From NCBI RefSeq assembly GCF_019925205.1, contig NC_083568.1:13638393-13702392 (forward strand): a stretch of 64,000 nucleotides of DNA, written 5' to 3'. The translations under genes and the position numbers were made by a program. A model generated the notes under the pieces. The model was not told the origin of the DNA, searched no databases, and worked only from the letters and a program-made list of their open reading frames with translations. Below, in pieces: positions 35,781 to 47,634 of this stretch (positions are counted from its first letter, which is position 1; each line of letters opens with the position of its first letter). This DNA is from Metopolophium dirhodum (lineage: Eukaryota; Arthropoda; Insecta; Hemiptera; Aphididae).

Positions 35781-35799
35781 GACGACGACGACGACGACG
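35781..35799. repeat. (GAC)6 microsatellite
   Basis: Six GAC units inside a CG-richer stretch, preceded by GAAGAA. Confidence 0.85.
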
Positions 35800-38756
35800 G
35801 GTTTATCGTAAAGTTTTACTGTCGGCCCATGTCACCGTATTATCGCAACGATTTTTACGGTCTAGTATAATATATATGTACAATAAGTCGAGCCCGGTTC
35901 AGCTCCTTCGCAAGAACGATGAAATTCAAGCACACCGAATGCGTATACATTATTATACATCACACGCACGCTCGGACTTTTTTCTCCCTTCGCGTTCGGT
36001 CAGATCGCCACTGCCATACCCGAGCAAGCCCCTCCCCTCCCCGCAGCACTGCACATATACATGTATAATAATATGTATATCTATCTATATGTTTCGATCC
36101 CCGAAAAGTCGTCGTCGGTCTATATCCTCATCCCCTTTCGCCCTCGTCCGGAAAGACCCCGACCATCATATCCAATACGAATATATGTGCACGGTCGCAC
36201 TTATATATATAACATATACTTGTCGTGTCCATCGCCTCGTATAACTTTAATACTTGTCGACGCTTAAAAGTAATTGCGGATTCGATATCCCACTGTTTTT
36301 TTTCCTGCAGGCGTAAATGGTATTTCGTAATATTATATTTACACTCGGACTGCACGGACGCTCCCTGTGTAATAATAATAACAATATTAATAATAATAAT
36401 AAATACAGTTGTGGTGGAGGTGATTTTCGCATGGTGGGAGCGAGGTACGAGATCAACGACGAGAAAAATCCTATATAGGTTTATGCCTATCGCTGCGGAC
36501 TTTTGAGACATCGGCAATTTCTTTCAAGTCTAATAATAAAAAATGGTGGGCAAGTGGGTACCGCTCTGCTGTAAAGCATGTGTCTAGATGGGCCGCTATA
36601 ACGGATATGTTCAAAAATACAAAAACGCTATGACAGAAAATGTTGTCTTTTTTATTGTACATACATTTGGTTTGTCAACAGAAATAAGCGTGAGTGGTTC
36701 TTTTTTATGTATTATCTCGTAGTAATTACGCTACAACCGAGTACCTACAGTGGTACACTGACGCTGATTACCACTAGTCAGTTATTTTTAATAAGTATTC
36801 GTATTTAAGAATTAAAAATGTATTAAAATTGCCGATACCAAGCCCCTTAAAAAACACGTGCGTGTAAGCTCCTCTTAATATTACGCATATTATTGTATAA
36901 TATAATATTGTGCATAATATTGTATATTAACTATATAAATATAATTTTTATGAATACATCGTGCAATGAGCTGCAATGCGACAAATATCTGAAGAGACGA
37001 TTCTGATATATTTGCATTTATTATTAATATTAAATTACTTCATATATAATAGCATATTTATATAGTTCTTATTTTATGAAATCACACTAAAAGACAACCC
37101 TTTCGCACGTCCACCCGCACGATAAGATAATAATATATAAGTATAATAAAGGTTCGTCATAAATGCAAAATTCACTCTGTTGGGCACTATATTTATAATA
37201 TACGTTATAAATATTATAATATTATGTCTATGCGCGACCTGTACCTGCCGCAACACGTGTATTTTACGACGTCGTTTTTATTTTTTTTTAAATATATTTT
37301 TTTGAATAATCGCATCATTATAATATATTACACGCTGTCGATTATAATACAAAATTTATTATCATATAGGTATATTATAATATTACTGTTTATAATATTC
37401 CATGCCGATTTCTATCGCAGCGAGACGCGCGTCGAATGATGGTCGTCCGCGGACTGTGTTATTATACTTATATTACAATATAATATAATACATCATATTA
37501 TTATAATATGTGCGGCCGTCGAGGTGTGTGGCGAACATTCGTTATAATAAATTTACGGTGGTTTATCGTGTTCGAGTGATTTATTACGCCTTGTCGTGCG
37601 CTCCTATATATCACACGTATAAAGGTACACGCGCGCGTTACGACTTTCGGCGGATTAGCAGTTTTGTAATTTAATTGCACTCGAAAATGTTAATAATTTA
37701 CATGTGTTCTCTTGTGTCGAATGTATTTTACGAGTGATTTGAATTAAAAAATAAAACCTACTCGTTCTCGCATCGTGCGTGCAAACACCTACAACTTCGT
37801 GACCGGGTCATAATACATGCAAACAGTATACCTACCTTTATACAACCGGATGAATCATTTATTGAAAAACACTCATTATTTCAAAAACTGTTAACGTTTA
37901 TGAAAATATTTTTTTATATAATTTTAAGTCTTTACAGTAAAAACATTTTTCAAAAACGTTCCATTTTATCTTTAATATAAAAAAAATGTCCATCAAACAA
38001 CATTTTTTTTCATAATAATATGTTCGAGTTCCGATTTTTGTCTGCTAATTTTTAATAAATTTAATATTGTTAGTAAAAAAAAAATAATGAACAGCGCTTT
38101 AAAAAAGATAAAACGGAACTTTTTTGAAAGGAATAGCAAATAACGGACGCGCGTACATAGGATAATATTATTCTAAAAATAGCTCATTTTCTTTTTTTAA
38201 GATATTAAACAAAATATACAATTAAAGGAGAGAAAATTAAAATCGATTTTAAAAACCCTCGTGTATTAACTCGACTTCTGGCGGATAATATATCCATACT
38301 GCTATAATAACAGTATAACGGATATACTATTTTTGCGTAACATATATTCAACATGCACATGGAAGATTCGCATTAAATCTCGGCGGTAATCCATTAATAT
38401 ATTTTAAAGTTTGCCAATATGTAACCTCTCGCACCTCTCACTCCACCCGCCGGTACCTGGTCATGTATATATAATTATAGACATGTGAGATGTTCAAAAA
38501 CCATATAGTCTATTATACAAACAATCGAGTGGAACGAACCGCACACGTTTTGTTTACCACGAAATAACATTAAGCTGTCAAACAGAATATTATAATATTA
38601 ATATGTGTATAATTGACCGACGTTTATTCGGTAGCCGGTACGTGTAACGTGAACATATATTATTTCGGGGCGGTCGTGGTGCTTTTCGTCGGTAAAATGT
38701 TTTTTTTTATCCTGATGACCTGATCGATACTCGCATCACGACAATACATCATAATA

Positions 38757-38812
38757 TTATTATCTATATAAAAGGCGATGATTGTTTGTTTGTATGTATG
38801 TGTGTGTGTGTA
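38757..38812 (+). repeat. TTTG/TATG/GT-rich segment, transposon-like start
   Basis: TATTATCTATATAAAAGG followed by GATTGTTTGTTTGTATGTATG and a GT run resembles the 5' part of insect Helitron-type elements (TATTATAAAGCTGAAGAG then TTTG repeats). No hairpin-CTRR end was located, so the assignment is weak; it may be a plain microsatellite. Confidence 0.25.
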
Positions 38813-39656
38813 ACCCGATCCACAGTCAAGTAATATTCAATAAATCTTCTAAAACAAATAAAATATCTACCAATTATTATATATAAAACCAAAGACATAA
38901 AACGGATTATCCGAGGTAATCCACAGTTTTCGGGCGATTATCAAAAAATGTTCGTTCATAGATTCAGGAAGACACGTATAGTCGTAGGCTACCTTTTACT
39001 TTTTAACACATGATTAATGTTGAATATAATTGACTCACAGAAAACTTTTATTTTTAAATTTATATTTTTTTTTCGTTGGTTACAGAAAATGAAATAGTTT
39101 TATATATTTTAATACTTTTATGATTGGATAATTATTTTAAACCGGTATTTTATATTTGGTAAAAACAACCCAAATAACTGTATCAAAAATCTGCGCGGTT
39201 GACATTAAATGGGGTTTAAGAAGGGGTAAATCCACGGGATTTCAGCTTGTAATAATAATATATAACTCGAACACGATTGATTTGGTCCATCGCAGGCAAA
39301 AAACAAACACGAGATGAAAATCGTTCATAAATATGTGTAATCCTTTAGCCCACCTTGTGGTATACGCGAAAAAGGAGGATTTTGCAGCCACTGACCATAA
39401 TACGATTTTCCACTTTCCCGCTGAAAAATATTATAATGTTCTATATACATAGGTGCAAATGTAATATGTGTTTACGTTTGATAAGTGCGAATCTCTCTCT
39501 CTTGATCGTATATACACGCTATGATAACTATATAATAATATTAATATACTGCTCGCGCGCGTTAATGAATCACTGCACGTCGTATATGTGCGTCAAAGGG
39601 ACGTGATGTAATATTATGTGATGTGTTATGTGTACATACGTTATATACGTACATAC

Positions 39657-39735
39657 GAGTAGTTCTCAACCTTTTTATACATCCCAATTCCCTGCAGTAG
39701 ACCGCACCCACAAGCTTTGAACATTTTCTCGTATT
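39657..39735 (+). mobile_element. hAT-like terminus (GGTTCTCAACC type)
   Basis: GAGTAGTTCTCAACCTTTTT followed by a CCC-containing stretch and TTTGAACATTTTCTCG matches the layout of hAT ends of the form CAGTGGTTCTCAACCTTTTT...GACCCC...TTTGAATATTTTC. The opposite end is not found before about 40100. Confidence 0.5.
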
Positions 39736-40646
39736 GCTTAAAAAACCCCATCATTCCAAACACTGAATGAAGCGTTACGACTAGGGCACGAATTTAAATG
39801 CTAGAAAGTCTAGAAGGCTTGACAGTTAAATGGTAACAAATAAGACGTTACAAATAAAATTCTATCCGTTGAGTCTAATACAAATTATTATAGAAAAAAA
39901 TGTATAATATTATTTTCAATGTTTATACAAGTTTGAAAAAAAAATTAAATATAAAATGTTTTCTATTGCAAACTCGAACATTTTTAAGAGCATAGCTGCA
40001 TTATAGGTTAGCGTATTCTAGCGTTTTTTTAGTGCACCGACTTACGAGTCCTGGACTTTTTATATACTTATAGTTCCCTGCAGAATTGATTGCTCGATAA
40101 TGCAATATTAGTGCAATCAACCGGCCACGACCGCGATATTATAACAATATAAACTATATAGCATCGAAACTGAAGCGACGAAATATTTTTTATTCAAGTA
40201 AAATATCATTTTTACACTGGAAACGCATCGTATATTTTCTCTCTCTCTCTGCCTTGTTAAAACTATATAATTTAATATATATAGTAATCCTCCTCTTTTA
40301 TACGCTCTGATCGCGTCATCCCGGTTATTCTTACATGCAGTAGGTACCTATAGGTACTTTTTCACACACACTTATCACGTGGAGTCATATTATCGTGTAT
40401 ACGGTCCAATTACAGTGCGGCGGCGAAGACGTCGGACCATTACAACCGTATATACTGTCAGTGCACATATATATGTACTGCAGCATATAATAATATATAT
40501 AATATTTGTGCCGAAATAAATATCATATAGGGAAAAACCAAAATCTCTTCGCCCACGCCTCGCCTACCGCTGCAGGACACCCGAGTAAATAACATATAAA
40601 ATATAATATAAATATACATTATATTATGTACTGTGTGTTATTACAG

Positions 40647-40785
40647 AATTTGCGCTTCGTCTCGGGCGAATTCCTTTTAATTAATGTCGGAAATCCGGGA
40701 GCCGGAAGAAAACTCTTAATATGAGACGCGACCTCGAACGCTATTTGACAGCAACCAAAGGGACTGCCAATCAGCGAGGCATTAT
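40647..40785. other. CG-rich island with possible coding exon
   Basis: On the + strand a good acceptor (GTGTGTTATTACAG) at 40646 is followed by 25 open codons (FVSGEFLLINVGNPGAGRK) and TGA at 40724. On the minus strand the same segment carries an open frame reading SPFGCCQIAFEV and SFLPAPGFPTLIKRNSPETK. Both have mixed, non-repetitive composition unlike the surroundings, but they cannot both be genuine and neither is recognised. It could equally be a conserved non-coding element. Confidence 0.25.
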
Positions 40786-41276
40786 ATATTACACACATAC
40801 ATCCATACACATATTATATACTACAAACACACAGATCGTATAATATGGGATATACGCATTATACACAAATGTCGTCACGTACACACACACACACACTCAC
40901 GCACAGTGGCGCTGTTGACCTTTATGAAAGGAACTCTCTGGATGACCACTAATTGGACGGTATTACGAGCGTCTTTTTCATTTAATTACTTGTTGTTTCC
41001 CGTGAATATGTCTTGGTTATATTATCAAAGGCCACCCCGCGCCACCGTCGTACCAAGCTACCCCTCTCACCCACCGGCCGACGCACCCGTTTCCCTTTCA
41101 TAACGCTGCTCCCACGTCTAAAAGCCTCAGCTTTTATGTAGGTATACGCACGTCTTATATACACGAGCCTTTATTATTATCTCTATACATATACCGCACC
41201 GCCTTCTTCGTAATTTCGATTCGAAATTGCGCACGCCGACTCACTACCGCGCACTGCCCCCTCCCCCCACAAAACC

Positions 41277-41360
41277 ATGGCGATGACGCCCGTTATTCTT
41301 TTGCCGCTTTTTTCGGCAACGTTTGCGGCGAAATGGGAACAAAAAATATATATACTCTGA
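41277..41360 (+). CDS. 27-codon ORF resembling a signal peptide
   Basis: An ATG in an excellent context (AAAACCATGG) opens 27 codons: MAMTPVILLPLFSATFAAKW, then seven more residues, then TGA. It has a hydrophobic core ending in small residues (ATFAA), as in a signal peptide with cleavage before KW. The total is too short for a known secreted protein. It may be a micro-ORF or the truncated start of a first exon, although no donor occurs before the stop. It overlaps a TTGCCG/CGGCAA hairpin. Coincidence is the leading alternative. Confidence 0.2.
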   Translation: MAMTPVILLPLFSATFAAKWEQKIYIL

Positions 41361-42892
41361 ATTTATATTCGATGTGACCTCGGCGGTAGTATAATATTAT
41401 TATGAAAATATATACATTATTATATTGCAGTATATCGTCTAATATATTATAGTGACCGTTATCGTTGCGGCACTATAGTCCATAAATTCCTCAGACAAAT
41501 CTCATATAATATACTGTCAACCGCCCAATTAAATAGTTTACCCCGGATCCAAAATATACGCCCCGACTCCGAGTGGCGGGACCAGGTCGGTTTACTCTTT
41601 GTTATGAAACGCGTAAAAAATACATAAATGTTTTTTACAACGATTGAGTGTAATACAAGACACTTTGTTATATACGGCCATACAACAGCGGCGCGGAGGA
41701 GGTGTCACTGTTTCGAGTTTCGATATTATATTATATTGTTTTGCCGAGGAAAAGGCACAATATTATAACAATATATTATTATTGTCATTGAGGTGAAATT
41801 CGTATATATATATCTCTTTTATTCGAATTTGATTTATAACTAAAGATGGGTACGCCGCGTACATACAAACATATCCAATTACGCGTGTCTCTATTGTTAT
41901 CGCATTAAATAATACACAATCGCTGTAATTTTTACTGGTATAATGTTACCCGCAACCACCAGCCACTATTATAATATTATGCAATACACTATATTATATA
42001 TATTTATAGTAGTTGAATGTTATTATATAGGTACATGGTATACTTGTAATTTGTAACGTTTTAACTGTATAACATGATATCCAGCGTATAATTATTTGTT
42101 ATTTATAATTTGGTATTTTTAATAATTTGGGCCATCCATTGTTTATATTAATAATATTTTTTTTTATATATAAATTTGAAGTCAGTCCAAAACAAACAAA
42201 CGGAACTCTGAAATTTACGTTAATATGGTCAAATAATTAATCTTTTTTTATACCTACTTGAATCTAATTCAAATCTTCAATTTTTATTCCACTATAAAAA
42301 GTCTAAATAGATGTATTGAAATTAAATATTTTCTTGTAAAAAACAAGTTCACGTTGTACACTCAGGATGATAAAAAAAAAGGATACAAGCATTTATTGTA
42401 ATACATTTGAAAGTGACAACTATTGCGTTCGGAAGAAGTTTTTCTTTATTACGTTTTTCAAACTTGAATTATTATTACTAGAAAATTGTTTAATACTAAA
42501 AATAATCAAGTACAAGAATTCGTAGTATTTTTAAAATTAGATTTGGTTCTTCTATTTTAATGCGTAGGTCCCTATACTTATTTTATTAAAATATTAAAAA
42601 GTTGTATAAAAACTATTAAAAATCAATTGAATTTTTATTATTAGGAAAATATAAAATCTACAAAATAGGTACTTGGTACTTCTCTGGCTAATTGATATAT
42701 GGTCACTTTTTTGATTACATACATTGTGAAAACATTCTATTAAAAACTAAAATATTTAGCAGCCGGGTGGTTTAAAATTCTGAAAAGTACAAAAAAATTT
42801 GGGTATCTCATGTGCACCTATAGTGATGTAGATGTATGTTTCCGATTTATATTAACACTCTTCAATTGTCACTTCAGCTTGGATGGCAACCG

Positions 42893-42915
42893 TTCAACCA
42901 TTCAACCATTCAACC
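42893..42915. repeat. Minisatellite (TTCAACCA)x2.9
   Basis: Three near-complete copies of an 8-bp unit. Confidence 0.85.
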
Positions 42916-43610
42916 TCACATATTATACCTACGTTTCAAAGATAATTTTTTTTCAATGTTTTTATTATGTGACTTGTATTATACTCATACACAGACCACA
43001 AAAAAAAAAATGAACAATTTCATTGTATCTATGAAAAACGTGTTTTTATATATTTATCAACTTGACAAACTTGACTTTGGTACTGTATAATTACTCAATA
43101 TTTAAGATAAGTTCATATTATAATATTTAACCGTACCATGCGTATGTAAACTAAAACATTCACTAGTTTCAGTGTTAAAATTCCTAGCAAAAGTCAAAAT
43201 ACATAACAATATAAGGATTGCAGGGTTAGGGTTTTACAATCACATCTAAATCTTATACGTGGTATAATAATTATATCCGGGAAAACAATACCAAAACCAA
43301 ACATCGAAATCTTAATAGGTATATATTAGGTAGTTGGTGTTCGATAACTTTGAAAACATTTTTTATTGTCTTTTCCAAAAAGCAAACTTAAGTTAATAGG
43401 CATTAAAAAAATATGGTGAGATCAATGGCGGAACTTCAAGTACCGATATATTATATTATATAGGTATCAGAAACTCCTAAGCAGACCCATCTTTATTATC
43501 AAATTGTATATAGTTTCCTCCCGAAACGCGAAATAAAAAATTATACGACGTCATCATGTGTCCTAGGATTCATGTAATTTTCTATGTATGCTGTATATTA
43601 TACATACAGG

Positions 43611-43770
43611 CAAGGCTGAGCATTAACGAGTTAAAAAGTTAAAGTTAAGTTAAAAAGTTAATTTAATTTTAACTTTTTAACTTAAAAGTTAATTTAATTT
43701 TAACTTTTTAACTTAACTAGTTACTTTTGGGTTTTCATTAACTTAACTGTATGTTAACTTACTAAATTTA
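43611..43770 (+). mobile_element. hAT-like end with GTTAA-rich palindromic array
   Basis: CAAGGCTGAGCATTAACGAG followed by alternating AAAAGTTAA and TTAACTTTT is the layout of hAT-type ends starting CAGGGCTGGGCATTAACGAG. The array includes a perfect 31-bp tandem duplication at 43653-43714, each unit being a small palindrome. The distal terminus is not identified; AAAGTTAAAAG near 43849 may belong to it. Confidence 0.5.
43653..43714. repeat. Perfect 31-bp tandem duplication
   Basis: Units 43653-43683 and 43684-43714 are identical. Within each, AAAAGTT and AACTTTT are inverted around TAATTTAATTTT-like sequence. Confidence 0.9.
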
Positions 43771-44285
43771 TTTTTTTAAATTTTAATATATTTCATTATT
43801 TCAGTCAATTTCGTTTTCATGTCAAAAAATATTTACCGTGAATTGTTTAAAGTTAAAAGTTTATATCATTCGAATCTAACTTAAATGGAAATACTGTATA
43901 AAGGATAAACACTATATTACATATGTATATACCTATTATACCTGTTTGAATATATAGTATTGTTTGCGTGTCCTTAAATTTCCAATCGACTGCAAATATA
44001 CAAGACCATATATTTAAGTATAATAGTATTCGAAGCCACTGAAAAGGAAAAATATACTACCTATATAAGTTCGGTATACGTTTTTTTTTTCACGATGCAT
44101 TCGTATACATTTAATTAAATTCAATTTTGATCAGAATGTTCTTATTTTTTTTTTAGGTAGTTGTTATTTTGTATCGATTACTCGGTGTGTTGCTTTCGTC
44201 AGTTTTTATTTCACAAAAATGGTTCCCTTCTCGAATTTAATTAGTACAATAATGATATCGGTAGTCTAATTAATATTTTTTTTTT

Positions 44286-44721
44286 TATAAAATACTCGAT
44301 GCTCACTGATCAGCGACTGTGTGCGTCCGTCGTGTCCTTGTTATAATATTATATTTTGTATACCGGCTATTATTTATTGCGCTACCGTATTCGCACACAA
44401 CGCGTACACCCTTCTTCAAATTAGGCGCGAGAGGAGGAAAACGGACGAAAAGCAAACGAAACGGTCTTACTTTCGTTTGTCGTTGTCCGTCGACGAAAAA
44501 AAAAAGCGTAGTAAAAAAAAATAAAAACGAACGTACAAAAAAAAAAAAAACACTACGACCAGCAATTTTTAAGGTAAAAAAATGTAAAACTTTCTAAAAC
44601 TCGTTTCTGAGGCACAGCTATAGTGCCTACTCGTCGCTGTGGTGGTTGTGGCGGCAGTGCAGGCGGAGGGCGACGCGAAAACATCGTAAACAGACGCACA
44701 GTGAAAATCAAGTCCAGTCAC
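44286..44721 (+). other. Candidate promoter plus non-coding 5' exon
   Basis: TATAAAA at 44286-44292 is followed 20-26 bp later by initiator-like TCACT and TCAGC. A CG-richer stretch then runs to a consensus donor, AGTCAC/GTAAGTAT, after 44721. The proposed exon has no ATG-initiated frame of note and contains several A-runs, so it would be 5' untranslated sequence or a non-coding RNA. The frame open from 44319 begins with GTG and is lysine-rich because of poly-A. The next exon was not found; a mobile element begins 195 bp downstream. Confidence 0.3.
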
Positions 44722-44915
44722 GTAAGTATATAGTGGTGGCAACTTGTGTATATATATACTTGTGAGTTGTGTCGGCGCTCGTAATTCGAAACTCTGACCG
44801 TTTTCTCGGGGCCTATACAGTGTGTGATGCGCCGCGGTCTATAACTGTGGATTTACATGAGTATATATACAATATAAATAATATATTACATAACATTATA
44901 CAAGCACAGTATATA

Positions 44916-45648
44916 CAGGGCGATTCACCGAGCGTCCGTCTCACCCCCAAATGTTCGTTTAAAATTATCCAAATTAGGATTTTTGGAATTATATTACCTC
45001 TTCTAAGACAATATTTTCGAATTCTTGAGATGTTTGTACTATACTTATATTTGAGAAATGTCATAAGGGGCCAATATAAACTTTTGTTTAAAATGAAACC
45101 ACTCCTTCGAATCAGGTTTTGTTTAAAAAATTGATATAACTAGTTCAAAATTTCGACAAGTACTTTCTCAGTTATTAAAATGTTCAGACCGCAAGTGTAT
45201 AATTATTATAGTACTAAAAAATGGTTTTATAATGAAATATAAAATAATAATGATAGTTAGATCTTGTATATTTTAATATTTTATTATACTAGGAGCATCT
45301 ATCTAAATTATTAATGTCGATTGATTAATATATTAATGACTTACATTTTTCAAATTAGTCCATCATATCTTCCAAACCCATTATCGTAGACCTATTATCC
45401 TTACGACACAATGTTAAAAACACAAAAAATAATTATTCTAATTTTGAATTCAATACGTAAAATTTTCCTAAAAATTATCCAATAAGAATCCTTAGGTAGG
45501 TACAGTAAAAAATTTCAAGAATTCGAAAATATTGTCCTTATAGGTATAAAAAGTTAAAAATTCCAAAAATCAAATTTCGAATACAAAGGGCGAGAACAAG
45601 GTAAATTTGCTATATTTGTATGCGTATTTTGCTAGGTCAATCGCCCTG
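44916..45648. mobile_element. Complete 733-bp TA-CAGGG element, long inverted repeats
   Basis: The left end CAGGGCGATTCACCGAGCG is inverted at the right (CAGGGCGATTGACCTAGCA, minus strand); 16 of 19 positions match. TA flanks each side (44914-44915 and 45649-45650). Inside, GATTTTTGGAATT and ACAATATTTTCGAATTCTTG occur in both arms in inverted order, so the inverted repeats extend imperfectly for more than 100 bp, a foldback-like structure. A 121-codon + strand frame from 44769 overlaps the element; it has no transposase motifs and starts at GTG. Relationship to 8576-8913 rests on the shared ends. Confidence 0.75.
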
Positions 45649-45712
45649 TATGTATACACACATCCCGTGAGTTGTCGTTTCACAAACGGAATCGGCCGAA
45701 TTATCATTTCGC

Positions 45713-45727
45713 GGGGGGGGGGGGGGG
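45713..45727. repeat. Poly-G run (15 bp)
   Basis: Fifteen G residues, followed by a G-rich stretch (GGCGGTGGCG). Local strand asymmetry is strong. Confidence 0.85.
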
Positions 45728-46349
45728 AGGATTTTCGGGCGGCGGTGGCGTTGGCGGAATAGTATAATATAATATACAGTACGCACACCAATGAATTTGG
45801 TCGAAAACCTCACAATATAATAATAGTATATGATATGATATGCCCGCGATTTTATCGGACGCCTGGCGTATATTATTATTATTGTACGGAGCCAATCGAG
45901 TTAAAAGCGCATATCCATCATATTATAGTATTTTCTTCGCGAGGAACGGAGTAAAAAATCGGTCCGTTTACTGCCGTACAAATATACATATACATCATAT
46001 AATACTCACATATTTTATACGTGCAATGATATACACGCGCGAATATGTTAACGTACACATTATTATAATGCATCGTTTGTTTGCAGGACAAAATACGGTA
46101 TATCGCGATATATTACTATATTATACGAACTCGGCGAGTATATATAACCCGTCGCGTCCATAAAAATTTTCCGAATTTTTTTCTTCATATTTTTCGTTTC
46201 GTTCTTCCTTCCTTATACTCGTCGTGGCGATGTATATATGGTATTATATTTACATGTATATGTTTTACCGTTACGCGCACTCGGCGATCGGATTTCGAAT
46301 GCAAAATGTTCGTTTAAAAAATACTCGCACGTATGCAAATCGCTCGAAA

Positions 46350-46351
<2 letters not shown>

Positions 46352-46399
<48 letters not shown>
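46352..46399. repeat. (AC)24 microsatellite
   Basis: Forty-eight bases of perfect AC repeat. Frames through it give Thr-His or Val-Cys runs that are artefacts. Confidence 0.95.
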
Positions 46400-46408
<9 letters not shown>

Positions 46409-47610
46409 TTATACGTATATATTATTATTTCGACGATCCATTTGGAATATACCACGAGCATGTGTACTTACGTGTATAATTTCGTTTCATTATTTATATA
46501 TTGCACGCGGATAAGTGATATATAAAATAATGGTCGTGAATTTTGCGTATGTAAATATCGTATATTTTAAACTCTACTGCTTCGTCGTTCTCGTATATTA
46601 TATTATTATGAATTTAAATAATAATTTAAAATATTAGTAAATATTATAGACTACAATGTGCCATATGCCGAACTATACGTCGTTGCCCGTCCATGTACTG
46701 CATACATCCACCACTTGTACGCCCACGACCGTCGTGTATTTATTTACTCGTCCGAGTCCGACGACGACTATGATTATATAATGACCGGTATCTGCGAAAA
46801 TAGAAAAGCTCAAGACTTCGCAGACGCCACATCATCAAAGAACCACCACGAAATCGCGTATAAAATCATATTTTATTTTTATTCTACGAGTATTATTGGT
46901 TTATATTATATTTTATAACTTGTTGTTTTGATCGTTTCACGAGTGACATGAGCTTATTTAAAGTCTGTACGCGTCTGTAAGTCCGTTTAATAATTTTTAT
47001 AGGTACCCATCGCATTCAATATTAATTATCGTGAACAATGTCACATCTTTGTTTTAATCAAATATTATAGCCTATATTAATATACATTCGTATAACAATA
47101 ATAATAATAATAATATTCACACAAGCGTGTATCATGTACATTAACGGCATTATTTCTCCGGCAACCACAATACATCATTTTGAAATTTTAAATAAGTAAG
47201 ACGTTAGTGCTAGTTTTCCCTTTCGTCTCTCACAATATATCGAACTTTTACGGAGGGGGGGGGGGGTGCTGGCATGTTTTATACCATCTCGTCAGTGGTA
47301 AAAAAAGAACAAACGTAGGGCTAAAGAGCACAAATATATGAATGGTTTATTTGAAATTTCAAAATATTGGATATAGTGGGAGTACCGGGGACGAACAGCT
47401 TTTGATACACCGCAAGCTTACGTTTTATTTAATTGTATAGATACAAGTTGTATTATACCTACGTGGCTACGTTTCGTTATTATACGATAACGATATTGAC
47501 AGACCCATATTTTTTCATCGCGGGAGACTACACCTCCATCACTGATATATATATATATGTATATTGTTTGCGTGTGTGATAGCTGTCAATCATCATCGTG
47601 AACTAGAACA

Positions 47611-47634
47611 TATATATATATATATATATATATA
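47611..47634. repeat. (TA)12 microsatellite
   Basis: Twelve perfect TA units; a shorter TA run lies at about 47547-47557. Confidence 0.9.

Larger units (their letters stand above)
33001..39656. other. Gene-free DNA with scattered CG-rich patches
   Basis: Three clustered ATTGG boxes lie at 33043-33079. A 113-codon frame at 33401-33742 starts at GTG, and a 122-codon ATG frame at 35876-36244 is Ser/Pro/Arg-rich; neither shows a known domain. A strong acceptor-like site (CTGTTTTTTTTCCTGCAG) ends at about 36311. GTCTCAACTAGTCAC near 33911 may be an eroded hAT end. No gene can be supported. Confidence 0.45.
39736..43610. other. Gene-free DNA with CG-richer island at 40.6-41.4 kb
   Basis: Two small candidates are listed separately (40647-40785 and 41277-41360). 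AATTTCGATTCGAAATT near 41211 is a near-perfect palindrome, and TTGCCG/CGGCAA makes a small hairpin near 41300. The part beyond 41.4 kb is plain AT-rich DNA with one minisatellite. Confidence 0.45.

Noticed and set aside
35876..36244. 122-codon ATG frame on the + strand
   Set aside because: Ser/Pro/Arg-rich composition follows local CG content; overlapping frames exist in other registers and on the other strand. No domain is recognised.
40906..40925. CAGTGGCGCTGTTGACC as another transposon end
   Set aside because: Only CAGTGGCG matches; no G-rich or T-rich subterminal sequence follows and no partner was found.
46213..46525. Frames of 80-96 codons across the CA microsatellite
   Set aside because: They are Thr-His or Val-Cys repeats produced by (AC)24.
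46656..46781. 41-codon ATG frame (MCHMPNYTSLPVHVLHTSTT)
   Set aside because: Another frame is open across the same bases for 86 codons, and neither is recognised. Too short to support.
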